Notes under the pieces: model-generated
Seen by the model: only the letters and a program-made list of their open reading frames with translations
Databases searched by the model: none
Told to the model about the DNA's origin: nothing
In this document: in pieces, positions 7,403-16,021 of the stretch
How the letters are laid out: the number at the start of each line of letters is the position of its first letter
Numbering within the stretch: position 1 is the stretch's first letter
Translations under genes and position numbers: made by a program
DNA from: Clostridioides difficile
Lineage (GTDB): Bacteria > Bacillota > Clostridia > Peptostreptococcales > Peptostreptococcaceae
DNA: 64,000 nucleotides
Assembly (NCBI GenBank): GCA_024919175.1
Contig: CP103804.1
Location: 2,418,001-2,482,000, forward strand
Direction: 5' to 3'

Positions 7403-7816
7403 TTGAGTAAATACAACAATAAGAAAACTATGATAGATGGAATTAAATTTGATAGTAAAGACGAAGCAGAATACTATCTATATCTTAAAGATAAGAAAGC
7501 GAAAGGAGAAATTAAAGATTTTGGACTACAACAGAAATTTGAGTTGCAACCAAAATTTAAGAAATTTGGAGTTTCTGAAAGAGCTATTACTTATACAGTT
7601 GATTTTGCAATATACAAATGGAATGGTGAGGTTGAATATATAGATGTAAAAGGGTTCGGAACTCAACAAGGAGAGATAAAGAGAAAAATATTTGATTATA
7701 ATTTTCCCGAAAAATTAACATGGGTTTCTAAAAGTAAAAAATATGGTGTAGATGGTTGGATAGAGTATAAAGAATTAAATAAGAAAAAAAGAGAAGCAAA
7801 AAAGAAGAAGAAGTAA
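7403..7816 (+). CDS. DUF1064 family nuclease-like protein
   Basis: 137 residues with a TTG start after AAAGGAGAATTTGA. The order 'FDSKDEAEYYLYLKDKKAKGEI', 'QQKFELQP', 'YTVDFAIY' and 'EYIDVKG' matches DUF1064, a PD-(D/E)XK-type fold; D and E/D-x-K residues are in place. In phages these proteins are thought to act as recombination or Holliday-type nucleases; that is inference. The C-terminus is very lysine rich. Confidence 0.72.
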   Translation: MSKYNNKKTMIDGIKFDSKDEAEYYLYLKDKKAKGEIKDFGLQQKFELQPKFKKFGVSERAITYTVDFAIYKWNGEVEYIDVKGFGTQQGEIKRKIFDYNFPEKLTWVSKSKKYGVDGWIEYKELNKKKREAKKKKK

Positions 7817-7872
7817 ATGGTATAAGATTGTAGAAAATCTTGAATAAATAATTGTCAAAGAGAGGTATTAGT

Positions 7873-8169
7873 ATGAAAGAATATATTAAAAAACTTATTG
7901 AACATAGTAAAAATATTAAAGAGTTAAAGGAAAGTATGGAGAAAACAGTATATGAATTGGCTGATGAAGGCATTGGGAGAAGTGGTATTGATAGTTATGT
8001 AAGAATTATGGATGAAGAGATACACAAAGAAACTATGAATGTATGTAAATGTACTAGAGAAATACTTCTTATCAAACAAGCAGAAAATGAACAGCAGATT
8101 AAAGAAGTAGAAAAAAATGAAAGTAAAGTTGAAAATTTTTTTAAAAAAATAGATTTTAGTAATACATAA
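7873..8169 (+). CDS. Small phage protein, unknown, coiled-coil
   Basis: 98 residues from ATG 7873 (AAAGAGGTATTAGT upstream), rather than the TTG at 7852. Almost fully helical with repeated Lys/Glu heptads, and a central 'VCKCTREILL'. Last gene before a small hairpin and the late regulator. Confidence 0.5.
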   Translation: MKEYIKKLIEHSKNIKELKESMEKTVYELADEGIGRSGIDSYVRIMDEEIHKETMNVCKCTREILLIKQAENEQQIKEVEKNESKVENFFKKIDFSNT

Positions 8170-8186
8170 CATTTAAAAAGAAAAAA

Positions 8187-8206
8187 GGAGCATTACTTCA
8201 CGCTCC
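8187..8206 (+). terminator. Weak hairpin after early genes
   Basis: GGAGC and GCTCC pair across a 10-base loop, preceded by an A-run and followed by only scattered T. It could be a weak or bidirectional terminator between the early genes and the late regulator. Confidence 0.3.
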
Positions 8207-8275
8207 TACTTGTCAAAAATATAAAACTTTTATATACAAATATTATTATAACATAATTGATAGGAGTGTGTGAGT

Positions 8276-8782
8276 ATGTCTAAAACTAAAAAAGAGTTTT
8301 TTAATGCAACTAAGAAACAACTTTCTAATTATAAACAATTAAGTACAAATATAATAAAATTGAAAAATGAAATACAAATGCTTAGAGATAATTCAGTTGG
8401 AGATTTGATGAAAGGTATAAGTTATGATAGTGTCAAAACAGGAAAAACAAACAAAACTAGTAATATGATTGAGGATGCTATTGTCAATGTATCAGACTTA
8501 ATAATAGAAAAGGAAATAGAGTTATATGAAGCAGAAATAATTAAATCTACAATAGACTTAGCTATAAGGAATTTAAAACCTATACACAAACAAATTATAG
8601 AGTTTAGATATATTGAAGGCTTAGAATGGGCTTTGGTAGTTGATAAAGTATATTTAGAAGAAAGACAATTAAGAGAGAGAGCCAATCAAGCTATTAGTTC
8701 AATATCAATAGCATTATTTGGAAAGAAAGCATTAATAGAGCAAGAGCCACTTTTTGAATTGTTAGATTACAAACTAAGTTAA
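8276..8782 (+). CDS. ArpU-type late-gene transcription regulator
   Basis: 168 residues from ATG 8276 (TAGGAGTGTG upstream). The C-terminal third, 'LKPIHKQIIEFRYIEGLEWALVVDKVYLEERQLRERANQAISSI', is a sigma-70 region-4-like helix-turn-helix, the hallmark of ArpU/RinA-type phage regulators that switch on packaging and lysis genes. Position fits: last gene before the structured non-coding region and the terminase operon. A target promoter would be expected at about 8790-9200 or upstream of 11162. Confidence 0.72.
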   Translation: MSKTKKEFFNATKKQLSNYKQLSTNIIKLKNEIQMLRDNSVGDLMKGISYDSVKTGKTNKTSNMIEDAIVNVSDLIIEKEIELYEAEIIKSTIDLAIRNLKPIHKQIIEFRYIEGLEWALVVDKVYLEERQLRERANQAISSISIALFGKKALIEQEPLFELLDYKLS

Positions 8783-8884
8783 GCTACAAATTTTGATTGC
8801 CAAAACTATACCGTTTTTTTAATTTTAGACATGAGATAATAGTATTGTGGAAATGAAAGATTTCCCTCTCGAAACTAAATATAT

Positions 8885-9191
8885 ATTAGGCTAGGGTTAA
8901 GGGATTACTCTAGCTTATATGAACAGACTAGGCAGAGCATGAGGGTGCTGTTAGTTCAATTCTAACTATGTTCAAAAGATATTAATACACTATATGTAGC
9001 ATTTGAATTGAGATTAGAATCTCATACAATTTTGTATCTTAATTCAGGTGTCTAAATCGAGTGGGGCTTGGTAACCTCACTCACCATGCAGGTGTTGGTA
9101 CATTATTCTAGGTTCGATTCCTAGAACTTGCTCCCTTAATAATATGTATCCCCCATTAAAAAGGCTTAGATTAATTTCTAGGTCTTTTTTT
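8885..9191 (+). ncRNA. Structured non-coding region with tRNA T-arm-like hairpins
   Basis: No ORF is convincing between 8783 and 9221. Hairpins seen: a 10-bp stem at 8888-8917; outer TGAACA/TGTTCA (8920-8925, 8969-8974) enclosing a T-arm-like hairpin GTTAG-TTCAATT-CTAAC at 8950-8966; an 11-bp stem with arms at about 9003-9013 and 9036-9046; an 8-bp stem at 9059-9082 with loop CTTGGTAA; CACC/GGTG near 9083-9095; and a 7-bp stem with loop TTCGATT at 9107-9127. The two TTCRATT loops are classic T-loop sequences, yet neither element folds as a normal tRNA. The region ends in a terminator. It could be degenerate tRNAs, a phage small RNA, or a packaging/late-control site. Confidence 0.45.
9162..9191 (+). 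terminator. Rho-independent terminator before the ParB gene
   Basis: AGGCTTAG (9162-9169) pairs with CTAGGTCT (9178-9185), eight pairs with two G-U, followed by T7. It closes the structured region and lies 18 bases before the ParB gene's ribosome binding site, so ParB may be expressed by read-through or attenuation. Confidence 0.6.
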
Positions 9192-9221
9192 ATACAAAAA
9201 ATTAAAAAAGGAGGTATTAAA

Positions 9222-9713
9222 TTGAACAAAAGAGAAGTGGTTTATCTTAATTTAGAAGATATAAAACCTTATGAAAATAACCCTAGACGCAATGATGAAG
9301 CAATAGAAAAGGTTATTAAATCAATTGATGAATTTGGATTTACGAACCCAATTTTAGTTGATGAAGATAACATAATAATAGCAGGTCATACGAGGTATGA
9401 AGCGTCTAAACAATTAGAACTTAAACAAGTACCTTGCATAGCTCTAAAGAATCTAACAGAAGAGCAAATAAAAGCTTACAGGTTAATAGATAACAAGACT
9501 AATGAATTTTCCAGTTGGGATTATAATAAATTAGTTGATGAATTATATGACATAATTAATATTGATATGAAAGAGTTTAATTTTTATGTTAATGACTTTG
9601 AAGATTTGAATATTAGTGACAAGGATTTTACATTAGATGAAGAATTAGAAGAAAAAGAGAAAAAAGGGAAAATGGTGAAATGTCCACACTGCAATGGGGA
9701 GTTTGAAGTATAA
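9222..9713 (+). CDS. ParB/Srx-fold domain protein
   Basis: 163 residues from TTG 9222, chosen because AAAGGAGG lies seven bases upstream. ParB N-terminal domain: 'LEDIKPYENNPRRNDEAIEKVIKSIDEFGFTNPILVD', then the nucleotide-binding box GHTR (residues 55-58) in 'IIAGHTRYEASKQL'. The C-terminus ends with one CxxC (C154, C157). In many phages and islands this domain is fused or adjacent to a DNA methylase; here its neighbour is a guanine transglycosylase, joined by an overlapping stop/start. A role in guiding or supporting DNA modification is inference. Confidence 0.8.
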   Translation: MNKREVVYLNLEDIKPYENNPRRNDEAIEKVIKSIDEFGFTNPILVDEDNIIIAGHTRYEASKQLELKQVPCIALKNLTEEQIKAYRLIDNKTNEFSSWDYNKLVDELYDIINIDMKEFNFYVNDFEDLNISDKDFTLDEELEEKEKKGKMVKCPHCNGEFEV

Positions 9714-10480
9714 TGAGGATTTTTCTTGCTGCAACAAAAAGTGGAATGAATAAAGAATTAAGATTGGAAACAATAGAGAAATGTAAACCTCAATACATCT
9801 TAGAAACTTTTTTTAATAAAGAAAAAGCGTGTTTGGAAGCTATGAGTATAGTAGGAAATGAGAATTTTTTACTTGATAGTGGAGCTTTTTCTTTTATGAA
9901 TGGTACAGAAATCTCAAAAGAAGAAATGGAAAACTACATTGATAGATATATTAAATTTATTAAAGATTACAATATAAAACATTTTTTTGAAGTTGATGTA
10001 GATTCTATATTTGGATTGGAGCAGGTGGAGAAATGGACTAAAAAAGTAGAGAATGAAGTAGGAAGACAATGTATTCCTGTCTGGCATAAAAATCGAGGAA
10101 TTGAGTACTGGAAAAAACTATGTAGAGAGTACAAATATATTGCAGTTGGTGGTTTTGCAATAAATGATATAAAGAAACAAGAGTATCCTTTAATACAAAA
10201 AATGGTTGAGTATGCTTACCAAAAAGGTGTAAAAGTGCATGGTTTAGGCTTTACTAAGACAAAGATATTAAAATCATTTAAATTTTATAGTGTTGATAGC
10301 AGTAGTTGGACGATAGGAGCATCAATTGGTCAGCAACTTTATACTTTCAAAAATGGGGATATACATATAAGAAGGTTAGAAAAAGCAGGTAATAAGAAAA
10401 CAGATTTAAAAAAACTGGTAGCTCATAGCATGTGCGAATGGGTTAAATATCAAAAATATATGGATGGAGTGAGATGGTGA
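9713..10480 (+). CDS. Guanine transglycosylase-like protein (DpdA/TGT superfamily)
   Basis: 255 residues. Residues 52-60 'FLLDSGAFS' correspond to the TGT motif TDSGGFQ, with Asp55 as the base-binding/general acid Asp. 'IAVGGFAI' (143-150) matches the TGT substrate-recognition GG loop, and 'VHGLGF...FYSVDSSSWTIGA' (175-203) matches the MGVG...D segment with Asp195 as candidate nucleophile. The zinc-binding C-terminus of tRNA TGT enzymes is missing and the protein is about 110 residues shorter, as in phage DpdA proteins that insert 7-deazaguanines into DNA. It overlaps ParB upstream and the YhhQ transporter downstream. Exchange in DNA rather than tRNA is inferred from size, family and phage context. 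Confidence 0.75.
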   Translation: MRIFLAATKSGMNKELRLETIEKCKPQYILETFFNKEKACLEAMSIVGNENFLLDSGAFSFMNGTEISKEEMENYIDRYIKFIKDYNIKHFFEVDVDSIFGLEQVEKWTKKVENEVGRQCIPVWHKNRGIEYWKKLCREYKYIAVGGFAINDIKKQEYPLIQKMVEYAYQKGVKVHGLGFTKTKILKSFKFYSVDSSSWTIGASIGQQLYTFKNGDIHIRRLEKAGNKKTDLKKLVAHSMCEWVKYQKYMDGVRW

Positions 10481-11115
10481 AAAAGACAGAAAGAAATTTA
10501 ACATTATTAAATTGTGTATTTGTAACAAGTCTAGTGATTTCTAATATTGTTGCAGGAAAGGTAATTAGCATATTTGGATTAATTGTTCCTGCCGCGGTCG
10601 TAGCATATCCGTTAACATTTTTATGTACAGATGTGATTGGGGAAATATGGGGCAAAGAAGAAGCTAACAGAACAGTCAGAAGAGGTATTTTAATGCAGTT
10701 ATTCAGTCTTTTATTAATTACAGTAGCTATAGCCCTTCCAAGTGCAAGTTTTGCAACAGAGTATTCAAGCAATCTGAAAGTAGTGTTAGGGCAGAATGTA
10801 AGATTTGTATTAGCTAGTTTGACAGCTTATATATTAGCTCAATCAAATGATGTATTTATATTTCATAAGTTAAAAGACAAATTTAATGGAAAACATAAAT
10901 GGTTAAGAAATAATGCTAGTACTATGTTAAGTCAACTAATAGACACAAGCATTTTCATAACTATTGGATTTTGGGGTACTGTACCAAGTCTAATAACTAT
11001 GATAATGAGTCAATACGTGGTTAAGTTCTTCTTAGCTTTAGCAGATACGCCATTTTTCTATTTATTGACAAGAGAGGATAGAGAAGAAATAAAAGTAGAC
11101 AAACAAGCTTCATAA
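10474..11115 (+). CDS. YhhQ/VUT-type queuosine precursor transporter
   Basis: 213 residues; ATG 10474 overlaps the stop of the transglycosylase gene. About six membrane helices. Family signs: 'LNCVFVTSLVISNIVAGKVI', 'YPLTFLCTDVIGEIWGKEEANRTV', 'AQSNDVFIFHKLKDK' and 'LSQLIDTSIFITIGFWG', which are the standard YhhQ blocks. YhhQ-type proteins import preQ0, preQ1 or related 7-deazaguanines. A phage copy fused by overlap to a TGT-like enzyme implies salvage of a 7-deazaguanine from outside the cell for base exchange. The precise substrate is not visible. Confidence 0.85.
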   Translation: MVKKTERNLTLLNCVFVTSLVISNIVAGKVISIFGLIVPAAVVAYPLTFLCTDVIGEIWGKEEANRTVRRGILMQLFSLLLITVAIALPSASFATEYSSNLKVVLGQNVRFVLASLTAYILAQSNDVFIFHKLKDKFNGKHKWLRNNASTMLSQLIDTSIFITIGFWGTVPSLITMIMSQYVVKFFLALADTPFFYLLTREDREEIKVDKQAS

Positions 11116-11161
11116 TAAAAAAATACGATTCAAACGAATATAGAAATAATGAGGTGGTGGT

Positions 11162-11902
11162 GTGGCAAAAGCTAGAAGCCCCAACAGGGATAAAGCACTT
11201 GATTTGTATATAGAACACAATGGAAATATAACAAATAGAGAAATATCAGAACTGTTAGAAGAAAATGAGAAAACTATTAGTAACTGGAAGTGTAGAGACA
11301 AGTGGAATGTAGTACTACGAAAAGGTGAATGTAGTACTACAAAGAAAAAGGGTGGTCAAATTGGCAATAAAAATGCTGTTGGCAGTGGAGCTCCAAAGGG
11401 CAATAAAAACAGGTTAAAAGATGGAATATATGAGAAAATATTCTTTAACACTCTAACAACAGAAGAAATAGAGTTAATAAAAAGTGAAAATAAAGATGAA
11501 ATACACAGACTCGAACTAGAAATAAGCTTACTTACAGTTAGAGAACACAGACATATGAAAAGAATAAAACAGTATGAAGAAAAAGTTGATAAAATTACGC
11601 TAGAAAGCATAGACAAAAGAACTTTAAAGATAGAAGGTAATTTACTTAAAGATAATGAACAGACACAGACAGAAACTGTTACAAGAGCGGTTTCTATCTT
11701 TGAAAGAGTACAAAAGCTAGAAACTGAGTTAACTAAGATACAAAAAGAAAAAGCTAAGAATATTGAAAGATTACAAAAATTAAAAATGGATAAAAAGAGG
11801 TTTGAATTAGAAAATAATAATCTTGTTCAGAATGAAAGTGAAAATATATTCAAAGAATTATCTTTAGAAGAACTAAAAAGGCTGGCGAGTTTAGATGATT
11901 GA
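11162..11902 (+). CDS. Terminase small subunit
   Basis: 246 residues, GTG start behind GAGGTGGTG. The N-terminal 45 residues form a helix-turn-helix ('REISELLEENEKTISNWKCRDKW') of the type in PBSX/XtmA-like small terminases; a Gly/Asn/Lys-rich linker 'GGQIGNKNAVGSGAPKGNKN' follows; the C-terminal half is coiled coil that would oligomerise. It recognises phage DNA for packaging. The stop overlaps the large subunit start by 8 bases. Confidence 0.85.
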   Translation: MAKARSPNRDKALDLYIEHNGNITNREISELLEENEKTISNWKCRDKWNVVLRKGECSTTKKKGGQIGNKNAVGSGAPKGNKNRLKDGIYEKIFFNTLTTEEIELIKSENKDEIHRLELEISLLTVREHRHMKRIKQYEEKVDKITLESIDKRTLKIEGNLLKDNEQTQTETVTRAVSIFERVQKLETELTKIQKEKAKNIERLQKLKMDKKRFELENNNLVQNESENIFKELSLEELKRLASLDD

Positions 11903-13301
11903 TAATAAGTTAATAGCACTAGAAGCTAAGAAGGAGCTTGCAAGACGTGACTTCTTTTTTTATTGTAATTTAAGAGCTCCAAACTTTTATAAAAAAGATA
12001 GACAATATTTAGTTAACTTATGTCATGATTTCCAAAAGTTTTATGAAAGTAATGACGAAGTATTAATATTAAATTTACCACCTCGACATGGGAAAAGTAG
12101 AACAGCAGGATTATTTGTTGAATGGGTATTAGGTAGAAATCAAGAAGAAAAAATAATGACAGGCTCATACAATGAAACATTATCTACCATGTTTTCTAAA
12201 AATGTTAGAAATGCAATACAAGAAGTAAAAGCAGATATTTACAAACCTGTTTTTAATGATGTTTTCCCAAATGTTCACATAAAATATGGTGACAGTGCTA
12301 TGAATTTATGGAGCTTAGAAAATGGATACAATAATTATCTAGCAACCTCTCCGACTGGCACGGCTACTGGTTTTGGTGCAACAATACTTTTGATAGATGA
12401 TGTTATTAAAAATGCAGAAGAAGCCTACAACGAGAATGTTCTTGAAAAACATTGGGATTGGTTTACTAATACTATGTTATCAAGACTAGAGGAAAAAGGA
12501 AAGATAATAATTATAATGACTAGATGGTCTAGTAAGGACTTAGCTGGCAGAGCATTAGAACATTATAAAGAAGAAGGAAAGAAAGTAAAACATATTAATA
12601 TGAAAGCATTACAGGAAGATGGCAACATGCTTTGTGAAGAAGTATTATCTCTAAATAGTTATAAGTCAAAAGTAAGAGCGATGGGCGAAGACATTGCAAG
12701 TGCTAACTATCAACAAGAGCCTATCGACTTAAAAGGATGCTTGTACACTAGATTTAAGACGTATGGCAAGCTTCCTACTGATGAAGGCAATCTACTATTT
12801 ACATCTATTAAAGCTTATGTGGATACGGCAGATGAAGGAGCAGACTATTTATGCTGTATAATTTATGGAGTGTATAACAAAGAAGTATACATATTAGATG
12901 TCTTATATACAAAAGAAAGCATGGATATAACAGAATATAAAACAGCTAAGATGTTTTATGACAATAAAACTAATAAGGCAGATATAGAGTCAAATAATGG
13001 CGGTAGAGCGTTTGCAAGAAGTGTTCAAAGAATATTAAAAGAAAAATTCAACAGTAATAAAACAACAATAAAGTGGTTTCACCAGTCTAAAAATAAAAAT
13101 GCTAGAATCTTATCTAATAGCTCGTGGGTAATGGAACATATATATTTACCATCTAATTGGAGAGATAAGTGGCCAGAGTTTTATAAGGCTATGGCATCTT
13201 ATCAGAGAGAGGGTAAGAACAAACATGATGATGCACCAGATGCTATGACAGGAGTTGCAGAAAAGGCACTAAAAGGTCAAGGATTATCAGTATTTAAGTA
13301 A
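11895..13301 (+). CDS. Terminase large subunit
   Basis: 468 residues. ATPase: Walker A 'LPPRHGKSR' (GKS at 66-68) and Walker B 'TILLIDD' (about 163-169). The C-terminal RNase H-like nuclease begins near 'AYVDTADEGADYL' and ends near 'HDDAPDAMTGVAE', where acidic residues bind metal. It drives DNA into the prohead and cuts the concatemer. Overlaps the small subunit gene; the portal gene follows after 20 bases. Confidence 0.93.
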   Translation: MIDNKLIALEAKKELARRDFFFYCNLRAPNFYKKDRQYLVNLCHDFQKFYESNDEVLILNLPPRHGKSRTAGLFVEWVLGRNQEEKIMTGSYNETLSTMFSKNVRNAIQEVKADIYKPVFNDVFPNVHIKYGDSAMNLWSLENGYNNYLATSPTGTATGFGATILLIDDVIKNAEEAYNENVLEKHWDWFTNTMLSRLEEKGKIIIIMTRWSSKDLAGRALEHYKEEGKKVKHINMKALQEDGNMLCEEVLSLNSYKSKVRAMGEDIASANYQQEPIDLKGCLYTRFKTYGKLPTDEGNLLFTSIKAYVDTADEGADYLCCIIYGVYNKEVYILDVLYTKESMDITEYKTAKMFYDNKTNKADIESNNGGRAFARSVQRILKEKFNSNKTTIKWFHQSKNKNARILSNSSWVMEHIYLPSNWRDKWPEFYKAMASYQREGKNKHDDAPDAMTGVAEKALKGQGLSVFK

Positions 13302-13321
13302 AAAATATAGGTGGTGGTGAT

Positions 13322-14905
13322 GTGGAGTTAGAAAAAATAAGAGCAATAATAAATGCTGATATAGCTAGAAGGCAAGAGATATTACAAGCTAAATCATATT
13401 ATTATAATGAAAATGATATTCTAAAAAAGGGTGTAGTTGTACAGAATAGAGATGAAAATCCGTTAAGAAATGCTGACAATAGAATTAGTCATAACTTTCA
13501 TGAGATACTTGTTGACGAAAAAGCTTCTTATATGTTTACCTATCCAGTGCTTTTTGATGTTGATAATAACAAAGAATTGAATGAGAAGGTAACAGATGTC
13601 TTAGGAAATGAATTCACTAGAAAAGCTAAGAATTTAGCAATAGAAGCATCAAATTGTGGTACTGCATGGCTCCACTACTGGATAGATGAAGAATATAGCG
13701 AGGAACAAATAATCAGCCAAGAATTTAAATATGGTGTAGTGAATACAGAAGAAATTATTCCTATATATAGGAATGGTATTGAAAGAGAGTTAGAAACTGT
13801 TATAAGATATTATGTTCAGTTAGAAGATGTAGAAAGACAAATACAGAAACAACCATACACTTATGTTGAGTATTGGACTGACAAAACTTTAGATAAATAT
13901 AAATTTTTAGGAATATCATGTTGTGGCTCGCAAATTGAACATATAACAGTACAACATAGATTTAATTCAGTACCTTTTGTTGAATTTGCTAACAATATAA
14001 AAAAACAAAGTGACTTATCTAAGTATAAAAAAATATTAGACCTATACGACCGAGTTATGAGTGGTTTTGCTAATGATTTAGAAGACATACAGCAAATAAT
14101 ATATATACTTGAAAATTTTGGTGGAGAAGATACCTCAGAGTTCTTAAAGGAATTAAAGAGATATAAAACAATAAAGACCGAAACTGATTCAGAGGGCGAT
14201 TCTGGAGGTCTTAAAACTATGCAAATAGAGATACCTACAGAAGCACGAAGAATAATACTTGAAATCTTGAAAAAACAAATATATGAAAGTGGTCAAGGGT
14301 TACAACAAGATACTGAATCGTTTGGAAATGCTTCTGGAGTGGCACTTAAATTCTTTTATAGAAAGCTAGAATTAAAATCTGGACTCCTTGAAACCGAGTT
14401 TAGAACCTCTTTTGATAAGCTAATAAAAGCTATACTATATTTTTTAGGAGTTACAGACTATAAAAAGATACAACAGACTTACACAAGAAACATGATGTCT
14501 AATGACTTAGAGGATGCAGATATAGCTACAAAAAGCATGGGGATAATACCTACCAAAATTATTTTTAGGCATCATCCTTGGGTCGACGACCCCGAAGAAG
14601 CTGAGAGACTTTATTTAGAAGAAAAACAAGCACAAGTAGCTTCGGTTTCTGATGATTATAACTTTGACGATTTACCAAATAAAAAAGAGAATGTAGAGGG
14701 AAAAGAAAGTGTAAATGACACTATAGACAATGCAGAAGAAGTTGCAGGAAAAACTCTAAATGGTGCTCAGACACAATCACTAGTAGGTGTATTGACACAA
14801 TTTTCAACAGGAACATTAACGCTAGGTCAAGCTATAAACGTAATATCTATAGCCATAGGTGTGACAAAAGATGAAGCTAAAAAAATACTTGAAGGTTCAT
14901 TGTAG
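13322..14905 (+). CDS. Portal protein
   Basis: 527 residues, GTG start behind AGGTGGTGAT. It has the SPP1 gp6-type portal organisation: 'NADNRISHNFHEILVDEKASYMF' near residues 46-68, a central 'DLYDRVMSGFANDLEDIQQIIYIL' helix, and 'SGVALKFFYRKLELKSG' typical of this family. Twelve copies form the channel at one capsid vertex. A C-terminal extension (about residues 440-527) may reach into the capsid. Lies between terminase and minor head protein, as in SPP1/PBSX-like phages. Confidence 0.92.
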   Translation: MELEKIRAIINADIARRQEILQAKSYYYNENDILKKGVVVQNRDENPLRNADNRISHNFHEILVDEKASYMFTYPVLFDVDNNKELNEKVTDVLGNEFTRKAKNLAIEASNCGTAWLHYWIDEEYSEEQIISQEFKYGVVNTEEIIPIYRNGIERELETVIRYYVQLEDVERQIQKQPYTYVEYWTDKTLDKYKFLGISCCGSQIEHITVQHRFNSVPFVEFANNIKKQSDLSKYKKILDLYDRVMSGFANDLEDIQQIIYILENFGGEDTSEFLKELKRYKTIKTETDSEGDSGGLKTMQIEIPTEARRIILEILKKQIYESGQGLQQDTESFGNASGVALKFFYRKLELKSGLLETEFRTSFDKLIKAILYFLGVTDYKKIQQTYTRNMMSNDLEDADIATKSMGIIPTKIIFRHHPWVDDPEEAERLYLEEKQAQVASVSDDYNFDDLPNKKENVEGKESVNDTIDNAEEVAGKTLNGAQTQSLVGVLTQFSTGTLTLGQAINVISIAIGVTKDEAKKILEGSL

Positions 14906-14914
14906 GTATTTAAT

Positions 14915-15955
14915 ATGAAAAATAATAATGTTGAGTACTGGAAAGTAAGAGAAAAGCAAAGATTAAATGCAAGGTTGAAAGATGAAAAAGAAGTCTTAAA
15001 GGAACTGGATAGGCAATATAAAATTGCAATGAAAAATATAGAGAAAGAAATCGCTAATTTATTTTATAAATATGCTGAACAAAATAAATTAACATATGCA
15101 GAAACACAAAAATATTTAACTAACAATGAGTTTAAAACATGGCGTATGGACATTAAGCAATATATTAAATTAATAGAACAAACTAGAAATGAAAGATTAC
15201 TATTAGAACTTAATACATTAGCTATGAAGAGTAGAATAAATCGATTAGAGGAATTGTTTTATCAAATATCTAAAGAGATATATAATACATTTGACATTCA
15301 AAACAACAGAGTAGAAAAGCTATTAGAGGAATCTGTAAAAGACAGTTATTACAAAAGTATATATGAAACTCAAAAGTCTATAGGAGTTGGAGTTAGCTTT
15401 AGCAAACTTAATAAAGCAACTATAAAAGAAGTTATAAGTTATCCATGGTCAGGGAAAAATTTTTCACAAAGGATATGGAAAAACAGAGATTTATTAAGCG
15501 AAGTTATTAAAGAAGAAATTACTCAGATGGTAATAAGAGGAGAAGGTCTGAAAAAAGTTGTTAACAGAGTATCTGAGAGAATGGATTCTAGTTATGATAA
15601 TACAATAAGATTAGTTCAAACAGAACATTCTCATTTTATGTCAGAAGCTGATAAAAGAGCATATGAAAGTCAAGGAGTAGATAAATATCAATTCTTAGCT
15701 ACATTACAGGATAATACTTGTAAAAGATGCAGAAATATAGACATGAAAGTATATTTAGTTAAAGATGCTAAAGAAGGAGAAAATTATCCTCCACTGCATC
15801 CACGTTGCAGGTGTACGACTATACCATATTTCCAACATGAAGAAGAAATGAGAACAGCACGACTGCCAAAAGGCAAAACCTATGAAGTTCCAGCAAACTT
15901 GACTTATAATGAATGGTACAAGGAACATGTAATAAAAAATATAGAAGTTGTATAG
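14915..15955 (+). CDS. Minor head / head morphogenesis protein (SPP1 gp7-like)
   Basis: 346 residues. The C-terminal domain holds the Mu F/SPP1 gp7 signature: 'VQTEHSHFMSEADKRAY', 'DNTCKRCRNIDMKVY' and 'YPPLHPRCRCTTIPYF', where the cysteines and histidine may bind metal. The first 200 residues are helical. Such proteins attach to the portal and affect DNA delivery. Ends just before a strong hairpin. Confidence 0.87.
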   Translation: MKNNNVEYWKVREKQRLNARLKDEKEVLKELDRQYKIAMKNIEKEIANLFYKYAEQNKLTYAETQKYLTNNEFKTWRMDIKQYIKLIEQTRNERLLLELNTLAMKSRINRLEELFYQISKEIYNTFDIQNNRVEKLLEESVKDSYYKSIYETQKSIGVGVSFSKLNKATIKEVISYPWSGKNFSQRIWKNRDLLSEVIKEEITQMVIRGEGLKKVVNRVSERMDSSYDNTIRLVQTEHSHFMSEADKRAYESQGVDKYQFLATLQDNTCKRCRNIDMKVYLVKDAKEGENYPPLHPRCRCTTIPYFQHEEEMRTARLPKGKTYEVPANLTYNEWYKEHVIKNIEVV

Positions 15956-15957
15956 GG

Positions 15958-15992
15958 AGCACTTGTTAAGTTTAAATAGTAAGTGCTTTTAT
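15958..15992 (+). terminator. Hairpin terminator after minor head gene
   Basis: AGCACTTGTTA and TAGTAAGTGCT (about 11 paired positions with mismatches near the loop) close an 8-base loop, followed by TTTTATT. Probably a partial terminator that sets different levels for packaging and capsid genes. Confidence 0.6.
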
Positions 15993-16021
15993 TGTGTAAA
16001 ATTTAAGGAGGAATAAATAAT

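Noticed and set aside
7437..7643. 68-residue + strand ORF overlapping DUF1064
   Set aside because: Different frame of a well-recognised gene, no ribosome binding site.
8920..9135. True tRNA genes in the structured region
   Set aside because: Two T-arm-like hairpins are present, but no matching 7-bp acceptor stem and no complete D, anticodon and T order of normal length could be drawn. They are reported as tRNA-like only.
9056..9221. preQ1 riboswitch before the transporter cassette
   Set aside because: Attractive because of the YhhQ gene, but none of the preQ1-I, -II or -III sequence cores was found near the ribosome binding site.
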